Assembly (NCBI GenBank): GCA_041397845.1
Contig: JAWKVW010000004.1
Coordinates: 124,001-188,000, forward strand
Direction of reading: 5' to 3'
Length of the DNA stretch: 64,000 nucleotides
Source of the DNA: JAKPQE01 sp041397845
Lineage (GTDB): Bacteria; Pseudomonadota; Alphaproteobacteria; Rhizobiales; JAKPQE01
The notes under the pieces are model-generated. The model worked only from the letters and a program-made list of their open reading frames with translations, was not told the origin of the DNA and searched no databases. This document shows, in pieces, positions 10,058 to 18,286 of this stretch (position 1 is its first letter; each line of letters begins with the position of its first letter). A program made the position numbers and the translations under genes.

Positions 10058-11652
10058 GGGGCGGGCGCGTTCGAGCGCAGCAGCTTGAAGTTCAGCGAGT
10101 CGGCCAGCGCCTGGAACGAGGCGTCGACGATGTTCGGCGAGATGCCGACCGTCGACCAGCGATTGCCCTTGCCGTCGCGGCTCTCGATGAGCACGCGGGT
10201 CACGGCGCCGGTGCCGCCATTGAGGATACGGACCTTGTAGTCGGTCAGTTCGAGATCCTCGATGAACTGCTGGTAGATGCCAAGATCCTTGCGCAGGGCA
10301 ATGTCGAGAGCGTTGACCGGACCGTTGCCCTCGGCGACCGACATCAGCTTGTCGCCGTTCACCCGCAGCTTCACCACGGCCTCGGAGACCGTCACCAGAT
10401 TGCCGATGGCGTTGTGACGCCGCTCGACCATGACGCGGAAGCTGTCGACGGTGAAATAGGTCGGCACGGCACCGAGCGTCCGGCGGGCCAGAAGCTCGAA
10501 GGAGGCCGAGGCCGCCTCATAGGCATAGCCGATCGCCTCACGCTCCTTGACCACGGCAAGCAGCGAATCGAGTCGGGTGTCATCCTTCTCGACGGCGATG
10601 CCGAGCCGCGTCAGTTCGGCGATGAGGTTCGACTTGCCGGCCTGATCGGAGACCAGCATGCGGCGGCGATTGCCGATCGCCTCCGGCCGGACATGCTCGT
10701 AGGTGTCCGGGTTCTTGTTGACGGCCGAGGCATGGATGCCGCCCTTGTGGGCAAAGGCGCTCTCGCCGACATAGGGGGCGTGGCGGTTCGGCGCCCGGTT
10801 GAGCAGTTCGTCGAGCGTGCGGCTGACATTGGTCAGCGTCGCAAGGCCCTTCTCGTCGACGCCGATGTCGTATCGATTGCCGAACTCCTTCTTCAGGAGC
10901 AGCGTCGGGATCAGCGACACGAGATTGGCGTTGCCGCAGCGTTCGCCAAGGCCGTTCAGCGACCCCTGGATCTGGCGCACGCCGGCACGCACCGCGGCCA
11001 GCGAGTTGGCGACGGCCATCTCGGTGTCGTTGTGGGCATGGATGCCGAGGTGATCACCGGGCACGACATGGGTGACGGCGCCGACAATCGCCTCGATCTC
11101 ATGGGGCAGCGTGCCACCATTGGTATCGCAAAGGACGATCCAGCGAGCGCCGGCCTCGTAGGCGACGCGGGCACAGTCGAGCGCGTATTCCGGGTTGGCC
11201 TTGTAGCCATCGAAGAAGTGCTCGCAATCGACCAGCGCCTCGCGGCCGGCGGCAATCGCCGCCTCGACCGACTCGCGGATCGAGACGAGGTTTTCCTCGT
11301 TGGTCGTGCCGAGCGCGACCTTGACGTGGTAGTCCCAGGACTTTGCGACATAGCAGACCGCATCGGCCTCGGCGGCGAGCAGGGTTCGGAGACCGGGGTC
11401 GTTGGAGACCGACCGGCCGGCGCGCCTGGTCATGCCGAAGGCGGTGAATTTCGCCTTCGTCTTCGGGTGTTCCTCGAAGAAGGCCGTGTCGGTCGGGTTG
11501 GCGCCCGGATAGCCGCCCTCGATGTAGTCGATCCCGAGTTCGTCGAGGAGACTGGCGACAATCCGCTTTTCCTCGACCGAAAAGTCGACGCCGCTCGTCT
11601 GGGCGCCGTCACGCAGGGTCGTATCGAACAGGTACAGGCGTTCCTTGGTCAT
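10054..11652 (-). CDS. cimA: Citramalate synthase
   Basis: A 532-residue enzyme of the LeuA/CimA family that joins pyruvate and acetyl-CoA to (R)-citramalate, feeding isoleucine synthesis without threonine. The catalytic TIM barrel opens with LFDTTLRDGAQTSGVDFS, and metal-binding HAHND is in GIHAHNDTEMAVANS. Next come the linker with FAHKGGIHASAV and the C-terminal LeuA-type allosteric domain (about 400-520) that normally senses the end product. The phrase DTTLRDGAQTSG with the citramalate-type spacing favours CimA over homocitrate or isopropylmalate synthase. It lies four bases downstream of the DUF559 gene and overlaps rarD. Confidence 0.93.
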   Translation of the reverse strand: MTKERLYLFDTTLRDGAQTSGVDFSVEEKRIVASLLDELGIDYIEGGYPGANPTDTAFFEEHPKTKAKFTAFGMTRRAGRSVSNDPGLRTLLAAEADAVCYVAKSWDYHVKVALGTTNEENLVSIRESVEAAIAAGREALVDCEHFFDGYKANPEYALDCARVAYEAGARWIVLCDTNGGTLPHEIEAIVGAVTHVVPGDHLGIHAHNDTEMAVANSLAAVRAGVRQIQGSLNGLGERCGNANLVSLIPTLLLKKEFGNRYDIGVDEKGLATLTNVSRTLDELLNRAPNRHAPYVGESAFAHKGGIHASAVNKNPDTYEHVRPEAIGNRRRMLVSDQAGKSNLIAELTRLGIAVEKDDTRLDSLLAVVKEREAIGYAYEAASASFELLARRTLGAVPTYFTVDSFRVMVERRHNAIGNLVTVSEAVVKLRVNGDKLMSVAEGNGPVNALDIALRKDLGIYQQFIEDLELTDYKVRILNGGTGAVTRVLIESRDGKGNRWSTVGISPNIVDASFQALADSLNFKLLRSNAPAP

Positions 11653-11656
11653 CGGT

Positions 11657-12043
11657 TCAGTCCGTCGTTTGCGGATGCTCGGCCATCCCGCAAGCCAATT
11701 TCCATTTCGAATTCACGATGGTGTGGAGGACACCCTCGATATTCCGGGCAACATCCCCGTTGGAGAAGCGCAGAACCTCGAAACCGCGATGGCGCAGGAA
11801 CGCGTCGCGATCCTCGTCCTTTTCGGCTGCCGCCGGGTTCGCGTGGGTATCACCGTCGATCTCGATAACGAGGCGGCCGGCCAGCCACGCGAAGTCCACG
11901 ACATAGGGGCCAATCGGCGCCTGCTTGCGGAAGTGGAATCCCTGCGCCTTGAGTTCCCGGAGCCTTTGCCAGAGTGCACGTTCCGGCCCCGTCATATCCC
12001 GCCGCAACCGTCTTGCGACTGGAACCAGCCGCTTCCTGCTCAT
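11657..12043 (-). CDS. DUF559 domain protein (Vsr/restriction-endonuclease-like fold)
   Basis: A 128-residue protein with the DUF559 core. The N-terminal ARRLRRDMTGPERALWQRLR is followed by FHFRKQAPIGPYVVDFAW and then VIEIDGDTHA, where the Asp, Glu and Asp residues correspond to a PD-(D/E)XK-type nuclease site; a terminal FEVLRFSNGDV follows. Family members are common single genes in Hyphomicrobiales and their role is unproven. I start at ATG 12043, where the conserved region begins; codons further upstream run through an extragenic palindrome. It ends four bases before cimA, so the two probably share a transcript. Confidence 0.78.
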   Translation of the reverse strand: MSRKRLVPVARRLRRDMTGPERALWQRLRELKAQGFHFRKQAPIGPYVVDFAWLAGRLVIEIDGDTHANPAAAEKDEDRDAFLRHRGFEVLRFSNGDVARNIEGVLHTIVNSKWKLACGMAEHPQTTD

Positions 12044-12107
12044 CCCTGCATCCACTTCCGCTTCAACTTGGCAGGTCCCCCACCCGGTCGGCGCTGACGC
12101 GCCGCCC

Positions 12108-12130
12108 ACCCTCCCCGCAAGGGGGAGGGT
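12108..12130. repeat. Extragenic palindrome
   Basis: ACCCTCCCC (12108-12116) pairs with GGGGAGGGT (12122-12130) across a five-base loop in the gap between cysS and the DUF559 gene. It resembles the CCCTCTCCC-type palindromes seen at 4.3-5.0 kb and near 54.25 kb and is best read as an intergenic repeat, since no T tract follows. Confidence 0.6.
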
Positions 12131-12204
12131 CAAGGGCGCCGTGCCACCGGTCAACGCCGAGGGCGCGGGACCTGAATACGCCAGCCGTGTGGTGGCGGAA
12201 GGGT

Positions 12205-13557
12205 TCACCGGGCGACCTCCCAGGTGGTGCCGGCGGCGCCATCCTTGAGGACGACACCCATGGCGGCGATCTCGTCGCGGATGCGGTCGGCGGCGGCGAA
12301 ATCCCTTGCCTTGCGGGCGGCGGCGCGGGCGGCGATCAGTTCTTCCACCCTCGCCTCGTCAATACCGGCAGCCGCCTTCTTGCCGGCGAACCAGTCCGAC
12401 GCCGTGCCGGACAGCAGGCCGAGCAGGCCGGCGCTCGCCTTCAGCGCCGCAGAGGCGGCCGCATCGCCGCGCGCCGCGGCCTTCAGCTCATGCAGGGCAG
12501 CAATGGCGCGGGGCGTGTTGAGGTCGTCGCAGAGCGCCTCGACAACGGCCGGCGACGGCTCGCCGGGCCCTGCTTCGCCAACCGCCTCATAAAGGCTGTC
12601 GAGCACCTTCACGCTTTCCTCGAGGCCGGCAACCGTCCAGTCGATCGGCTGGCGATAGTGAGTGCGCAGCATGTTGAGGCGGATCGCCTCGCCGGGCCAG
12701 TCCTTCAGAAGGTCGTGGATGACGATGAAGTTGCCGAGGGACTTCGACATCTTCTCGCCCTCGACCTGCAGGAAGCCATTGTGCATCCAGTATCGGGCCA
12801 TGACGTCGGTGCCGTGGCAGCAGCGCGACTGGGCGATCTCGTTCTCATGGTGCGGGAAAACGAGGTCGATGCCGCCGCCGTGAATGTCGAACACCTCGCC
12901 GAGGTGTTTCCAGGACATCGCCGAGCACTCGATGTGCCAGCCGGGACGGCCGCGGCCCCAGGGGCTGTCCCAGCCGGGTTCGCCGGGCTTCGATGGCTTC
13001 CAGAGGACGAAGTCCATGGCGTCGCGCTTGTAGGGCGCGACCTCGACGCGGGCGCCGGCCTGCATCTCGTCGAGCGAGCGGCGGGCAAGGCTGCCGTAAT
13101 CGTCCATCGAGGGCACGTCGAACAGCACGTGACCGTCTGCGGCATAGGCGTGGCCGCGCTCGATGAGCTGGCCGATCATCGCCAGCATTTCGGCGATGTG
13201 CTCGGTGGCGCGCGGCTCGATGGTCGGGCGCAGCACGCCGAGCGCGTCGGTGTCCTCGTGGAAGGCCCGCGCGGTCTCCTCGGTCAGCTCGCGGATGGTG
13301 ATGCCGCGATCGGCGGCGCGGGCGTTGATCTTGTCGTCGACGTCCGTGATGTTGCGGACATAGGTGACGTGGTCGGCGCCGTAAAGCTGGCGCAGCAGGC
13401 GGAAAAGCACATCAAAGACGATGACCGGGCGGGCATTGCCGATATGGGCGTAGTCATAAACCGTCGGGCCGCACACATACATGCGCACATTCGACGGATC
13501 GAGCGGCTCGAAGGTCTCCTTCGTCCGCGTCAACGTATTGTAGAGCGACAACGTCAT
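12205..13557 (-). CDS. cysS: Cysteinyl-tRNA synthetase
   Basis: A 450-residue class I synthetase that charges tRNA-Cys. The HIGH signature appears as YAHIGNARP near residue 36, preceded by MYVCGPTVYD, whose Cys is a zinc ligand. The other zinc-site segments are WHIECSAMS and FPHHENEIAQS. The KMSKS loop is KMSKSLGN in the second half. I chose ATG 13557 because MTLSLYNTLTRTKE is the normal family N terminus; the longer upstream reading is non-coding. The 160 bases between its stop and the DUF559 start hold an extragenic palindrome. Confidence 0.95.
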   Translation of the reverse strand: MTLSLYNTLTRTKETFEPLDPSNVRMYVCGPTVYDYAHIGNARPVIVFDVLFRLLRQLYGADHVTYVRNITDVDDKINARAADRGITIRELTEETARAFHEDTDALGVLRPTIEPRATEHIAEMLAMIGQLIERGHAYAADGHVLFDVPSMDDYGSLARRSLDEMQAGARVEVAPYKRDAMDFVLWKPSKPGEPGWDSPWGRGRPGWHIECSAMSWKHLGEVFDIHGGGIDLVFPHHENEIAQSRCCHGTDVMARYWMHNGFLQVEGEKMSKSLGNFIVIHDLLKDWPGEAIRLNMLRTHYRQPIDWTVAGLEESVKVLDSLYEAVGEAGPGEPSPAVVEALCDDLNTPRAIAALHELKAAARGDAAASAALKASAGLLGLLSGTASDWFAGKKAAAGIDEARVEELIAARAAARKARDFAAADRIRDEIAAMGVVLKDGAAGTTWEVAR

Positions 13558-13774
13558 GACAAATCCCGTCCCTCGGCTGCTGGCCGGGGCGTCCTTGCTT
13601 CGATCTGAATTGGGCGAAGGGGGGCGGCCGGACCAGCGTGGTGCTAGTCGCGAATAATGATCCCGCAAATGAGGATGGCGCGTGAGCGCGTGGCCGTCTT
13701 CATAGACTGAGCTAATACGCGCGCCGCCGGAAATCGTCAAGCAAGACGGGGGCGGTGCGACCGCGCGGCGAGCG

Positions 13775-14485
13775 TCAGGGTTTTCGTCGCACGACAGCCG
13801 GCACGCTGCATTGCGGCACGATCCAGTCTGCGGTCCCGGCACAGATCCATCGGAGCAAATGCATCATGTCTCCATATCGCTGCATAGCATCGATCTTCAG
13901 CAATGGCTCATGGTGGAAAATGCGGTTACGCAGCCATGCGACCTGTTGAACTGTCGAATGCAGTTTGCGGCGATTGATCTCGGCGGGCAGGCCTGGAAAT
14001 GCGCTGCGCAGATGCCGGCTCCAGACATGCTGATTGTACCGCCCGTCGAGCATGCCGACCCAGAAGCCGAACGACAGGCTTGCGATGACCTGATCGGTTT
14101 CTTCCTGCTTGTTCTGGCGCCGCAAGCGAACGCAAACGAGATCGAGATCACGGGTTCTATCGCGGTCGACGACCGCGACAAACTGCGGATGGCGCCACCA
14201 CTCATCGCCCCAGACAGCGGCCAGGGCCGTGGCAATGCGGTTCCTGACGGCAACCTCGACAGCTTGCAGCAATACATGGAATGCCGCTCCTAGTTCGGCA
14301 TTCCAGGCGTACAACGCGAGCGCGCGGCCGACGTCGTGTCCACCAACGCGCAGATAAGTTTCAAAGCGACGTCTCGAGAGCGTATCGACAACGGATTCAA
14401 TCACAGCGCGTTTACCGCTTCTTGACAGGCCGTGTACCAAGGTGCACATCTCATGTGTGAGCCTGAACACGTCACTGCACTGCAT
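13775..14485 (-). CDS. Abi_2 (AbiD/AbiF-like) HEPN-family abortive infection protein
   Basis: A 236-residue protein with the features of the Abi_2 family: LSRRRFETYL followed by ALALYAWNAELGAAF near residues 37-69, the aromatic core SLSFGFWVGMLDGRY near 137-150, and WLRNRIFHHEPL near 184-195. The latter contains R186-x4-H191, the RX4-6H pattern of HEPN ribonucleases, so RNA cleavage is the likely activity and phage abortive infection the likely role. That role is inferred from the family, not shown here. It lies alone between cysS and small genes, with no partner protein. A strong hairpin lies in the leader, and no clear Shine-Dalgarno sequence precedes ATG 14485, so the start is the least certain part. 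Confidence 0.75.
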   Translation of the reverse strand: MQCSDVFRLTHEMCTLVHGLSRSGKRAVIESVVDTLSRRRFETYLRVGGHDVGRALALYAWNAELGAAFHVLLQAVEVAVRNRIATALAAVWGDEWWRHPQFVAVVDRDRTRDLDLVCVRLRRQNKQEETDQVIASLSFGFWVGMLDGRYNQHVWSRHLRSAFPGLPAEINRRKLHSTVQQVAWLRNRIFHHEPLLKIDAMQRYGDMMHLLRWICAGTADWIVPQCSVPAVVRRKP

Positions 14486-14504
14486 ACGGTTCCGGACGGA
14501 TAGA

Positions 14505-14545
14505 GCCCCGCGACAGCCGCAAGGTCCTCGCGGGGTTTCGCTTTT
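14505..14545. terminator. Strong hairpin with T tract, between the Abi_2 gene and a + strand gene
   Basis: CCCCGCGA (14506-14513) pairs with TCGCGGGG (14528-14535). On the + strand it is followed by TTTCGCTTTTTA, which is terminator-like, but no + strand gene is seen upstream. Read on the minus strand the same hairpin sits about 20-50 bases before the Abi_2 start codon. It could be a leader structure, a small RNA of the abi locus, or the terminator of an unseen + transcript. Confidence 0.55.
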
Positions 14546-14599
14546 TAATATCCATTTTCATAAATACACAACCAGATACCGCAGATGGTGAACGAATTC

Positions 14600-14614
14600 T
14601 GAACCGGTGGTTCA
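14600..14614. promoter_or_regulatory. Palindrome TGAACC-GGT-GGTTCA
   Basis: A perfect six-base dyad (14600-14605 and 14609-14614) lies 65 bases upstream of the small gene at 14680. The word TGAACCGG recurs as 8-base inverted arms at 15419-15426 and 15448-15455, upstream of the small gene at 15518, which suggests a shared DNA-binding protein. Confidence 0.4.
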
Positions 14615-14679
14615 ATTTGGCTTAAGGGTTGGCGGTTATTGTCGTGGCGTTCCCACATCGAACGCGGGAGGAACGCGCG

Positions 14680-14889
14680 ATGAACAGGCGGATTTTCGAC
14701 GAGATGCTGGCCGATCTCCTGATGGAGCAGGTTGGCGCGGAAGTCATCGACGAGAGTGCCGCCGGCGAGATTTCGGGCGCCCTTGCCGCATTCATCGGCG
14801 AGCCGGTGACAAAGCCGGAAGCACGGATCGTCATCGGCCTCGAGCGCGACACCGCCGACTGGATGTGGGGCGGCGCGACACGCCACTAG
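14680..14889 (+). CDS. Small hypothetical protein (69 aa)
   Basis: An intact 69-residue acidic protein preceded by a very good ribosome site (GGGAGGAA, eight bases before ATG 14680). It has no signal peptide, no membrane segment and no cysteine. The middle is helical and Glu/Ala-rich and the end is WMWGGATRH. I do not recognise a family. A palindrome lies at 14600-14614 in the presumed promoter. Codon use matches the host genes. Confidence 0.6.
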   Translation: MNRRIFDEMLADLLMEQVGAEVIDESAAGEISGALAAFIGEPVTKPEARIVIGLERDTADWMWGGATRH

Positions 14890-15044
14890 GCGGCTCTTCC
14901 TTCTGACAATCACAGACCTCCGACGCGGCGCCCCCACCCCAGGCGCCGTTGTCTATTTCAGCCGCCTCTCCGGCAGGCGTCATGACCCTTGTCCTCCATC
15001 CCCCCCTTCCAAGGAAGCGCGTGACAAGGCCTGAGTGCTCGCGT

Positions 15045-15377
15045 ATGTTCGAAACCATGCAAATACAAGAACTCGAATCCCGGTCCGAGGAAGCAGCGAC
15101 GTTCCTCAAGATGCTGGCCTCGCCGCCGCGTCTGATGATTCTTTGTCATCTCGCGTCGGGCGAACGGTCGGTCGGCGAAATTGCCGAGCTTACCGGACTT
15201 CGAATGTCGACCGTTTCGCAGCACATGGCGCTCTTGCGCGGCCAGGAGCTGGTGACGACGCGGCGCGACGGAACGACGATTTTCTATGCGCTTGCCAGCG
15301 ACGCGGCGCGGGACGTGATGGGGGTTTTGTACCAGACGTTCTGCGTTGTCCCCGGTCTCGGCCGGAAGGCCGATTGA
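15045..15377 (+). CDS. ArsR-family regulator, BigR/SqrR-like (persulfide sensor)
   Basis: A 110-residue winged-helix repressor. The sequence FLKMLASPPRLMILCHLASGERSV is followed by the recognition region MSTVSQHMALLRGQELV. Two cysteines stand out: C34 in MILCHL and C100 in YQTFCVVPG. Their 66-residue spacing equals that of the reactive pair in SqrR and BigR, regulators that sense persulfides by forming a polysulfide bridge and control sulfide oxidation genes. The classical ArsR metal motif ELCVCDL is absent, so a persulfide sensor is the better reading. ATG 15045 gives the usual family length; 15057 is possible. Its targets are not evident here, though a TIGR01244 rhodanese-like gene lies at 51 kb. 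Confidence 0.8.
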   Translation: MFETMQIQELESRSEEAATFLKMLASPPRLMILCHLASGERSVGEIAELTGLRMSTVSQHMALLRGQELVTTRRDGTTIFYALASDAARDVMGVLYQTFCVVPGLGRKAD

Positions 15378-15418
15378 CGTCCTGTTTACCAAGCCCTAAC
15401 ACAGCTCATTGATAATTT

Positions 15419-15455
15419 TGAACCGGGGATGAACGGCCTCCTCAGGACCGGTTCA
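15419..15455. promoter_or_regulatory. Inverted repeat TGAACCGG / CCGGTTCA
   Basis: Perfect 8-base arms at 15419-15426 and 15448-15455, with 21 bases between, lie about 60 bases upstream of the small membrane protein gene at 15518. They repeat the word of the palindrome at 14600. Confidence 0.4.
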
Positions 15456-15517
15456 GCGGACTGCATCCAATCTATGTCCTTGAAGGCCAGCGTTGTGTAT
15501 CGGCCGGAGGACAAGTC

Positions 15518-15724
15518 ATGTGGCAAGTAGAAATGGCAGTTCGGCATGTGAGCTTAGCGCGGTGTGGTCTGGGGGCTTTCGCCCTCATCGCGATCGTCCT
15601 GTTGCCGCTCTTCGTCGCCATCATCATCAACCGCACGGTCGACCTCGACATCGACCCGATTCATACGGCGACGACGCCCTGCCTGCATGACCCGGCAGGC
15701 TGCGACCGCGCACCCGGCCGCTGA
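15518..15724 (+). CDS. Small single-pass membrane protein, hypothetical (68 aa)
   Basis: A 68-residue protein with one strongly hydrophobic helix (GAFALIAIVLLPLFVAIII, about residues 19-37), followed by an acidic segment DLDIDPIHTA and a short Cys-containing tail (CLHDPAGC). A CGGAGG ribosome site precedes ATG 15518. No family recognised. A long inverted repeat sits in its promoter region. The evidence is the ribosome site plus the sensible membrane topology, so moderate confidence only. Confidence 0.5.
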   Translation: MWQVEMAVRHVSLARCGLGAFALIAIVLLPLFVAIIINRTVDLDIDPIHTATTPCLHDPAGCDRAPGR

Positions 15725-15773
15725 GCCGGCGGAGCCAGCGCTTGCGCTGCTCCACCAGGCCCGTCAATTTTCC

Positions 15774-16277
15774 TTATTCCTCGACCCACTCGCCACAGCG
15801 CGGCGCCGGCTGATCGCCCCAGGGCATGATCGGCACGGTCGACGTCGAGTTCTTCGGCGAGCCCTCGATGAGCTTGTCGGAGTAGACGAGGTAGACAAGG
15901 ACGTTGCGCTTGATGTCGCAACCGCGGACGATCTGCATCTTCTTGAAGATCAGCGACCGGCGCTCGCGATACATGTCGTCGCCCTGCTCGAACTTCTCCT
16001 TGAAGGAGATCGGCCCGACCTGCCGGCAGGCGAGCGAGATGTCCGACAGTTCCTCGGCAACGCCGAGCATGCCGCCGACGCCGCCCTTCTCGGGCACCGT
16101 GTAATGGCAGGCGACGCCGTCGACGATCGGATCGTCGATGGCGTAGACGGCGAGCTTGTGGTCCGGCGTCAGAAACTTCCAGACCGTCGACTTCTTGAAG
16201 ATGAGATCCGGATCGGAGCCGGCATAGGCGGTTCCGGCCATGACCATGGCGGCGATCAGGGTGAGGACGAAACGCAT
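15774..16277 (-). CDS. creA: CreA family periplasmic protein
   Basis: A 167-residue exported protein: a signal peptide of about 19 residues (ending GTAYA), then the CreA domain, with DDPIVDGVACHYT, GGMLGVAEE and SDISLACRQVGPI as family signatures. CreA is widespread in proteobacteria and its function is unknown. It is a single gene here, separated by 110 bases from the DUF2783 gene upstream, and its 3' end faces the small membrane protein gene. Confidence 0.9.
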   Translation of the reverse strand: MRFVLTLIAAMVMAGTAYAGSDPDLIFKKSTVWKFLTPDHKLAVYAIDDPIVDGVACHYTVPEKGGVGGMLGVAEELSDISLACRQVGPISFKEKFEQGDDMYRERRSLIFKKMQIVRGCDIKRNVLVYLVYSDKLIEGSPKNSTSTVPIMPWGDQPAPRCGEWVEE

Positions 16278-16388
16278 CTTTGACCTCGCATTCGCTGGTA
16301 TCGGCCGGCCGTTGCCGACCTTCTCGTCGGACCTCAGATAAGCCCGATCGATGACGATTGCGAGGTGCTGCCGGAGAAAAGCCGGCGG

Positions 16389-16601
16389 TCAGGCACCTTC
16401 CGCCGGGCTGAGCCCGTCGCGCGCGGCAGCAAGGGCCGCCTTCAGCACGTCGAGGTCGCCGATATGGTTGGCCAGCAGCAGCACGAGGCGGGCGTTGAGC
16501 GTGGCGCTCGCATCGGCATCGAGGCCGCGGTGGGCGTCGACGATGGCGACGAAGGCCTCGTCGGGATTGGCGAAGCGGGAATTGGTCAGGAGTTCGGTCA
16601 C
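16389..16601 (-). CDS. DUF2783 domain protein (70 aa)
   Basis: A 70-residue cytoplasmic protein matching DUF2783 (ANPDEAFVAIVDAHRGLD and ARLVLLLANHIGD). DUF2783 genes usually sit beside FAD-dependent aromatic monooxygenases, as here: its ATG shares ATGA with the stop of the monooxygenase gene, so the two are translated together. A helper role for that enzyme is plausible but unproven. Confidence 0.8.
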   Translation of the reverse strand: MTELLTNSRFANPDEAFVAIVDAHRGLDADASATLNARLVLLLANHIGDLDVLKAALAAARDGLSPAEGA

Positions 16602-18208
16602 GTCGTCATCCCCCTCGCGCGATCGATCGCGGCGCGGACAAGGTCAGGGTCGAATGCGCGGAAGCGGGCGCAGAGGTGCTGATCCGGGCGAACGAGATAG
16701 GCAGCGCCAGGCGTTGCATCGAGCCGCCGGGCCAGCAGCCCCTGCGGATCGCTCCAGCCCGCGCCGATGGCAAGCACGGTCACGCCCTCAAGCGGCGCAA
16801 TCGGAGTGCCGTCCGAAAAGGCAATCAGCGTGAAACCGGGGCCGAGCGCATCGAGCAGCCAGACGTCGTTGCCCTCGCCGTCGGTCAGCGGCGCATCGGG
16901 CAGCGGCGCGCCGAGCCTTGCCGGTCCGGCAAAGCTGTCGCGGTCCGGTGTCGACAGCGGCGTCTCGTAGGTCGCGGGCGTCGACAGGCGGCCGGAATTG
17001 ACCATGCGGCGGGCAAAATCGAAGCGGCGCGACAGATCGAGGACGGCGTTGCGGAGCGTAACGGCGCCCGGCCCTTTCGGCGAGATGAAGTCGGTCGAGC
17101 GGGTCGAGTGGCCGATGTTCATGTCGGCGGCGGCGGAGCGTTCGAGGTTGTAGGTCGCAAGCAGGCTTTCCGGCGCCGCGCCGCGTATCACCAGATCAAG
17201 CTTCCAGGCGATGTTCTCGGCATCCTCGAGGCCGGAATTGGCGCCGCGCGCACCGAAGGGCGAGACCTGATGGGCGGCATCGCCGGCAAAGAACACCCGG
17301 CCATGGCGGAAATCGGCCATGCGCCGGCACTGGAACCTGTAGACGCTGACCCATTCGAGGCTGTAGTCGCGCCCGGCGAGCATCCGGTCGAGGCGGGCGC
17401 GGACGCGATCCGGCTCCTGTTCCTTCTGCGCATCGGCGTCGGCGCCGATCTGGAAGTCGATGCGCCAGGTGTCGTCCGGCTGACGATGGAGCAGCGTCGA
17501 CTGGCCGCCATGGAACGGCGGCTCGAACCAGAACCAGCGCTCGGGCGGAAAGTCCGCCTTCATGCGGATATCGGCGATGAGGAACTGGTCCTCGAAGGTG
17601 CGGCCGACGAACTGCGCACCGACCATGTCGCGGAGCGTCGAGCGGGCACCGTCGGCGGCGATCAGCCAGTCGGTCTCGATCGTGTAAGGCCCGTCCGGCG
17701 TCTCGATGGTGAGGCCGACGCCGTCGGGACGATTGTCGAGGGCGGTGACGCGGTTCGACCAGCGCAGGTCGATGCCGTCGAGCTCGGCGATGCGCTCGAC
17801 GAGATACTCTTCGAGGAAGAACTGCTGGAGATTGACGAAGGCCGGCATCTTGTGCCCGGCCTCCGGCAAAAGGTCGAACTCGTAGACCTTGTCGTCCCGG
17901 AAAAACACCTTGCCGAGCTTCCAGGACACGCCCTTGGCGACGACCCTGGCGCCGGCGCCGAGATGGTCGAGGATTTCAAGGGCGCGCTTGGAATAGCAAA
18001 GGCCGCGCGAACCCTCGCCGATCCGGTCGGCGTCGTCGAGCAGCACGACACGGTTGCCGCGCTGGGCAAGGTCGATGGCCGTGGCAAGGCCGATTGGACC
18101 GGCACCGACGACGACAACCGGGTGGCGGACAGGCGTTTCGGCGTCCTGGTCGGGCGAGCGACGGTATTCGAACTGGAATACGGCAGCGCGCCGATAAAGC
18201 TCGGTCAT
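16598..18208 (-). CDS. FAD-dependent aromatic-ring monooxygenase (MhpA/PheA-like)
   Basis: A 536-residue class A flavoprotein monooxygenase. The FAD-binding GxGxxG motif is VVVGAGPIGLATAIDLAQRG near residue 32. The second motif is the GD site VFFAGDAAHQVSPFGARGANSG near residue 310. A C-terminal thioredoxin-like region (about 400-536) is typical of the phenol/3-hydroxyphenylpropionate hydroxylase branch. The enzyme should hydroxylate an aromatic ring with NAD(P)H and oxygen. Its place in a homogentisate cluster suggests it makes homogentisate or a related hydroquinone, but the substrate cannot be read from sequence. The order on this strand is hmgA, msrB, MBL, this gene, DUF2783. Confidence 0.85.
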   Translation of the reverse strand: MTELYRRAAVFQFEYRRSPDQDAETPVRHPVVVVGAGPIGLATAIDLAQRGNRVVLLDDADRIGEGSRGLCYSKRALEILDHLGAGARVVAKGVSWKLGKVFFRDDKVYEFDLLPEAGHKMPAFVNLQQFFLEEYLVERIAELDGIDLRWSNRVTALDNRPDGVGLTIETPDGPYTIETDWLIAADGARSTLRDMVGAQFVGRTFEDQFLIADIRMKADFPPERWFWFEPPFHGGQSTLLHRQPDDTWRIDFQIGADADAQKEQEPDRVRARLDRMLAGRDYSLEWVSVYRFQCRRMADFRHGRVFFAGDAAHQVSPFGARGANSGLEDAENIAWKLDLVIRGAAPESLLATYNLERSAAADMNIGHSTRSTDFISPKGPGAVTLRNAVLDLSRRFDFARRMVNSGRLSTPATYETPLSTPDRDSFAGPARLGAPLPDAPLTDGEGNDVWLLDALGPGFTLIAFSDGTPIAPLEGVTVLAIGAGWSDPQGLLARRLDATPGAAYLVRPDQHLCARFRAFDPDLVRAAIDRARGMTT

Positions 18209-18286
18209 GCGTTTCCCCCAATGCGCGGCGGCGCGCCGGTTGTTCCGGCTTGTCGAGGCGCCGCGTTCTTGTCGCTGGTCCGGGCG

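Noticed and set aside
9979..11868. 629-codon + strand frame opposite cimA
   Set aside because: Antisense shadow; cimA is intact and conserved across the whole length.
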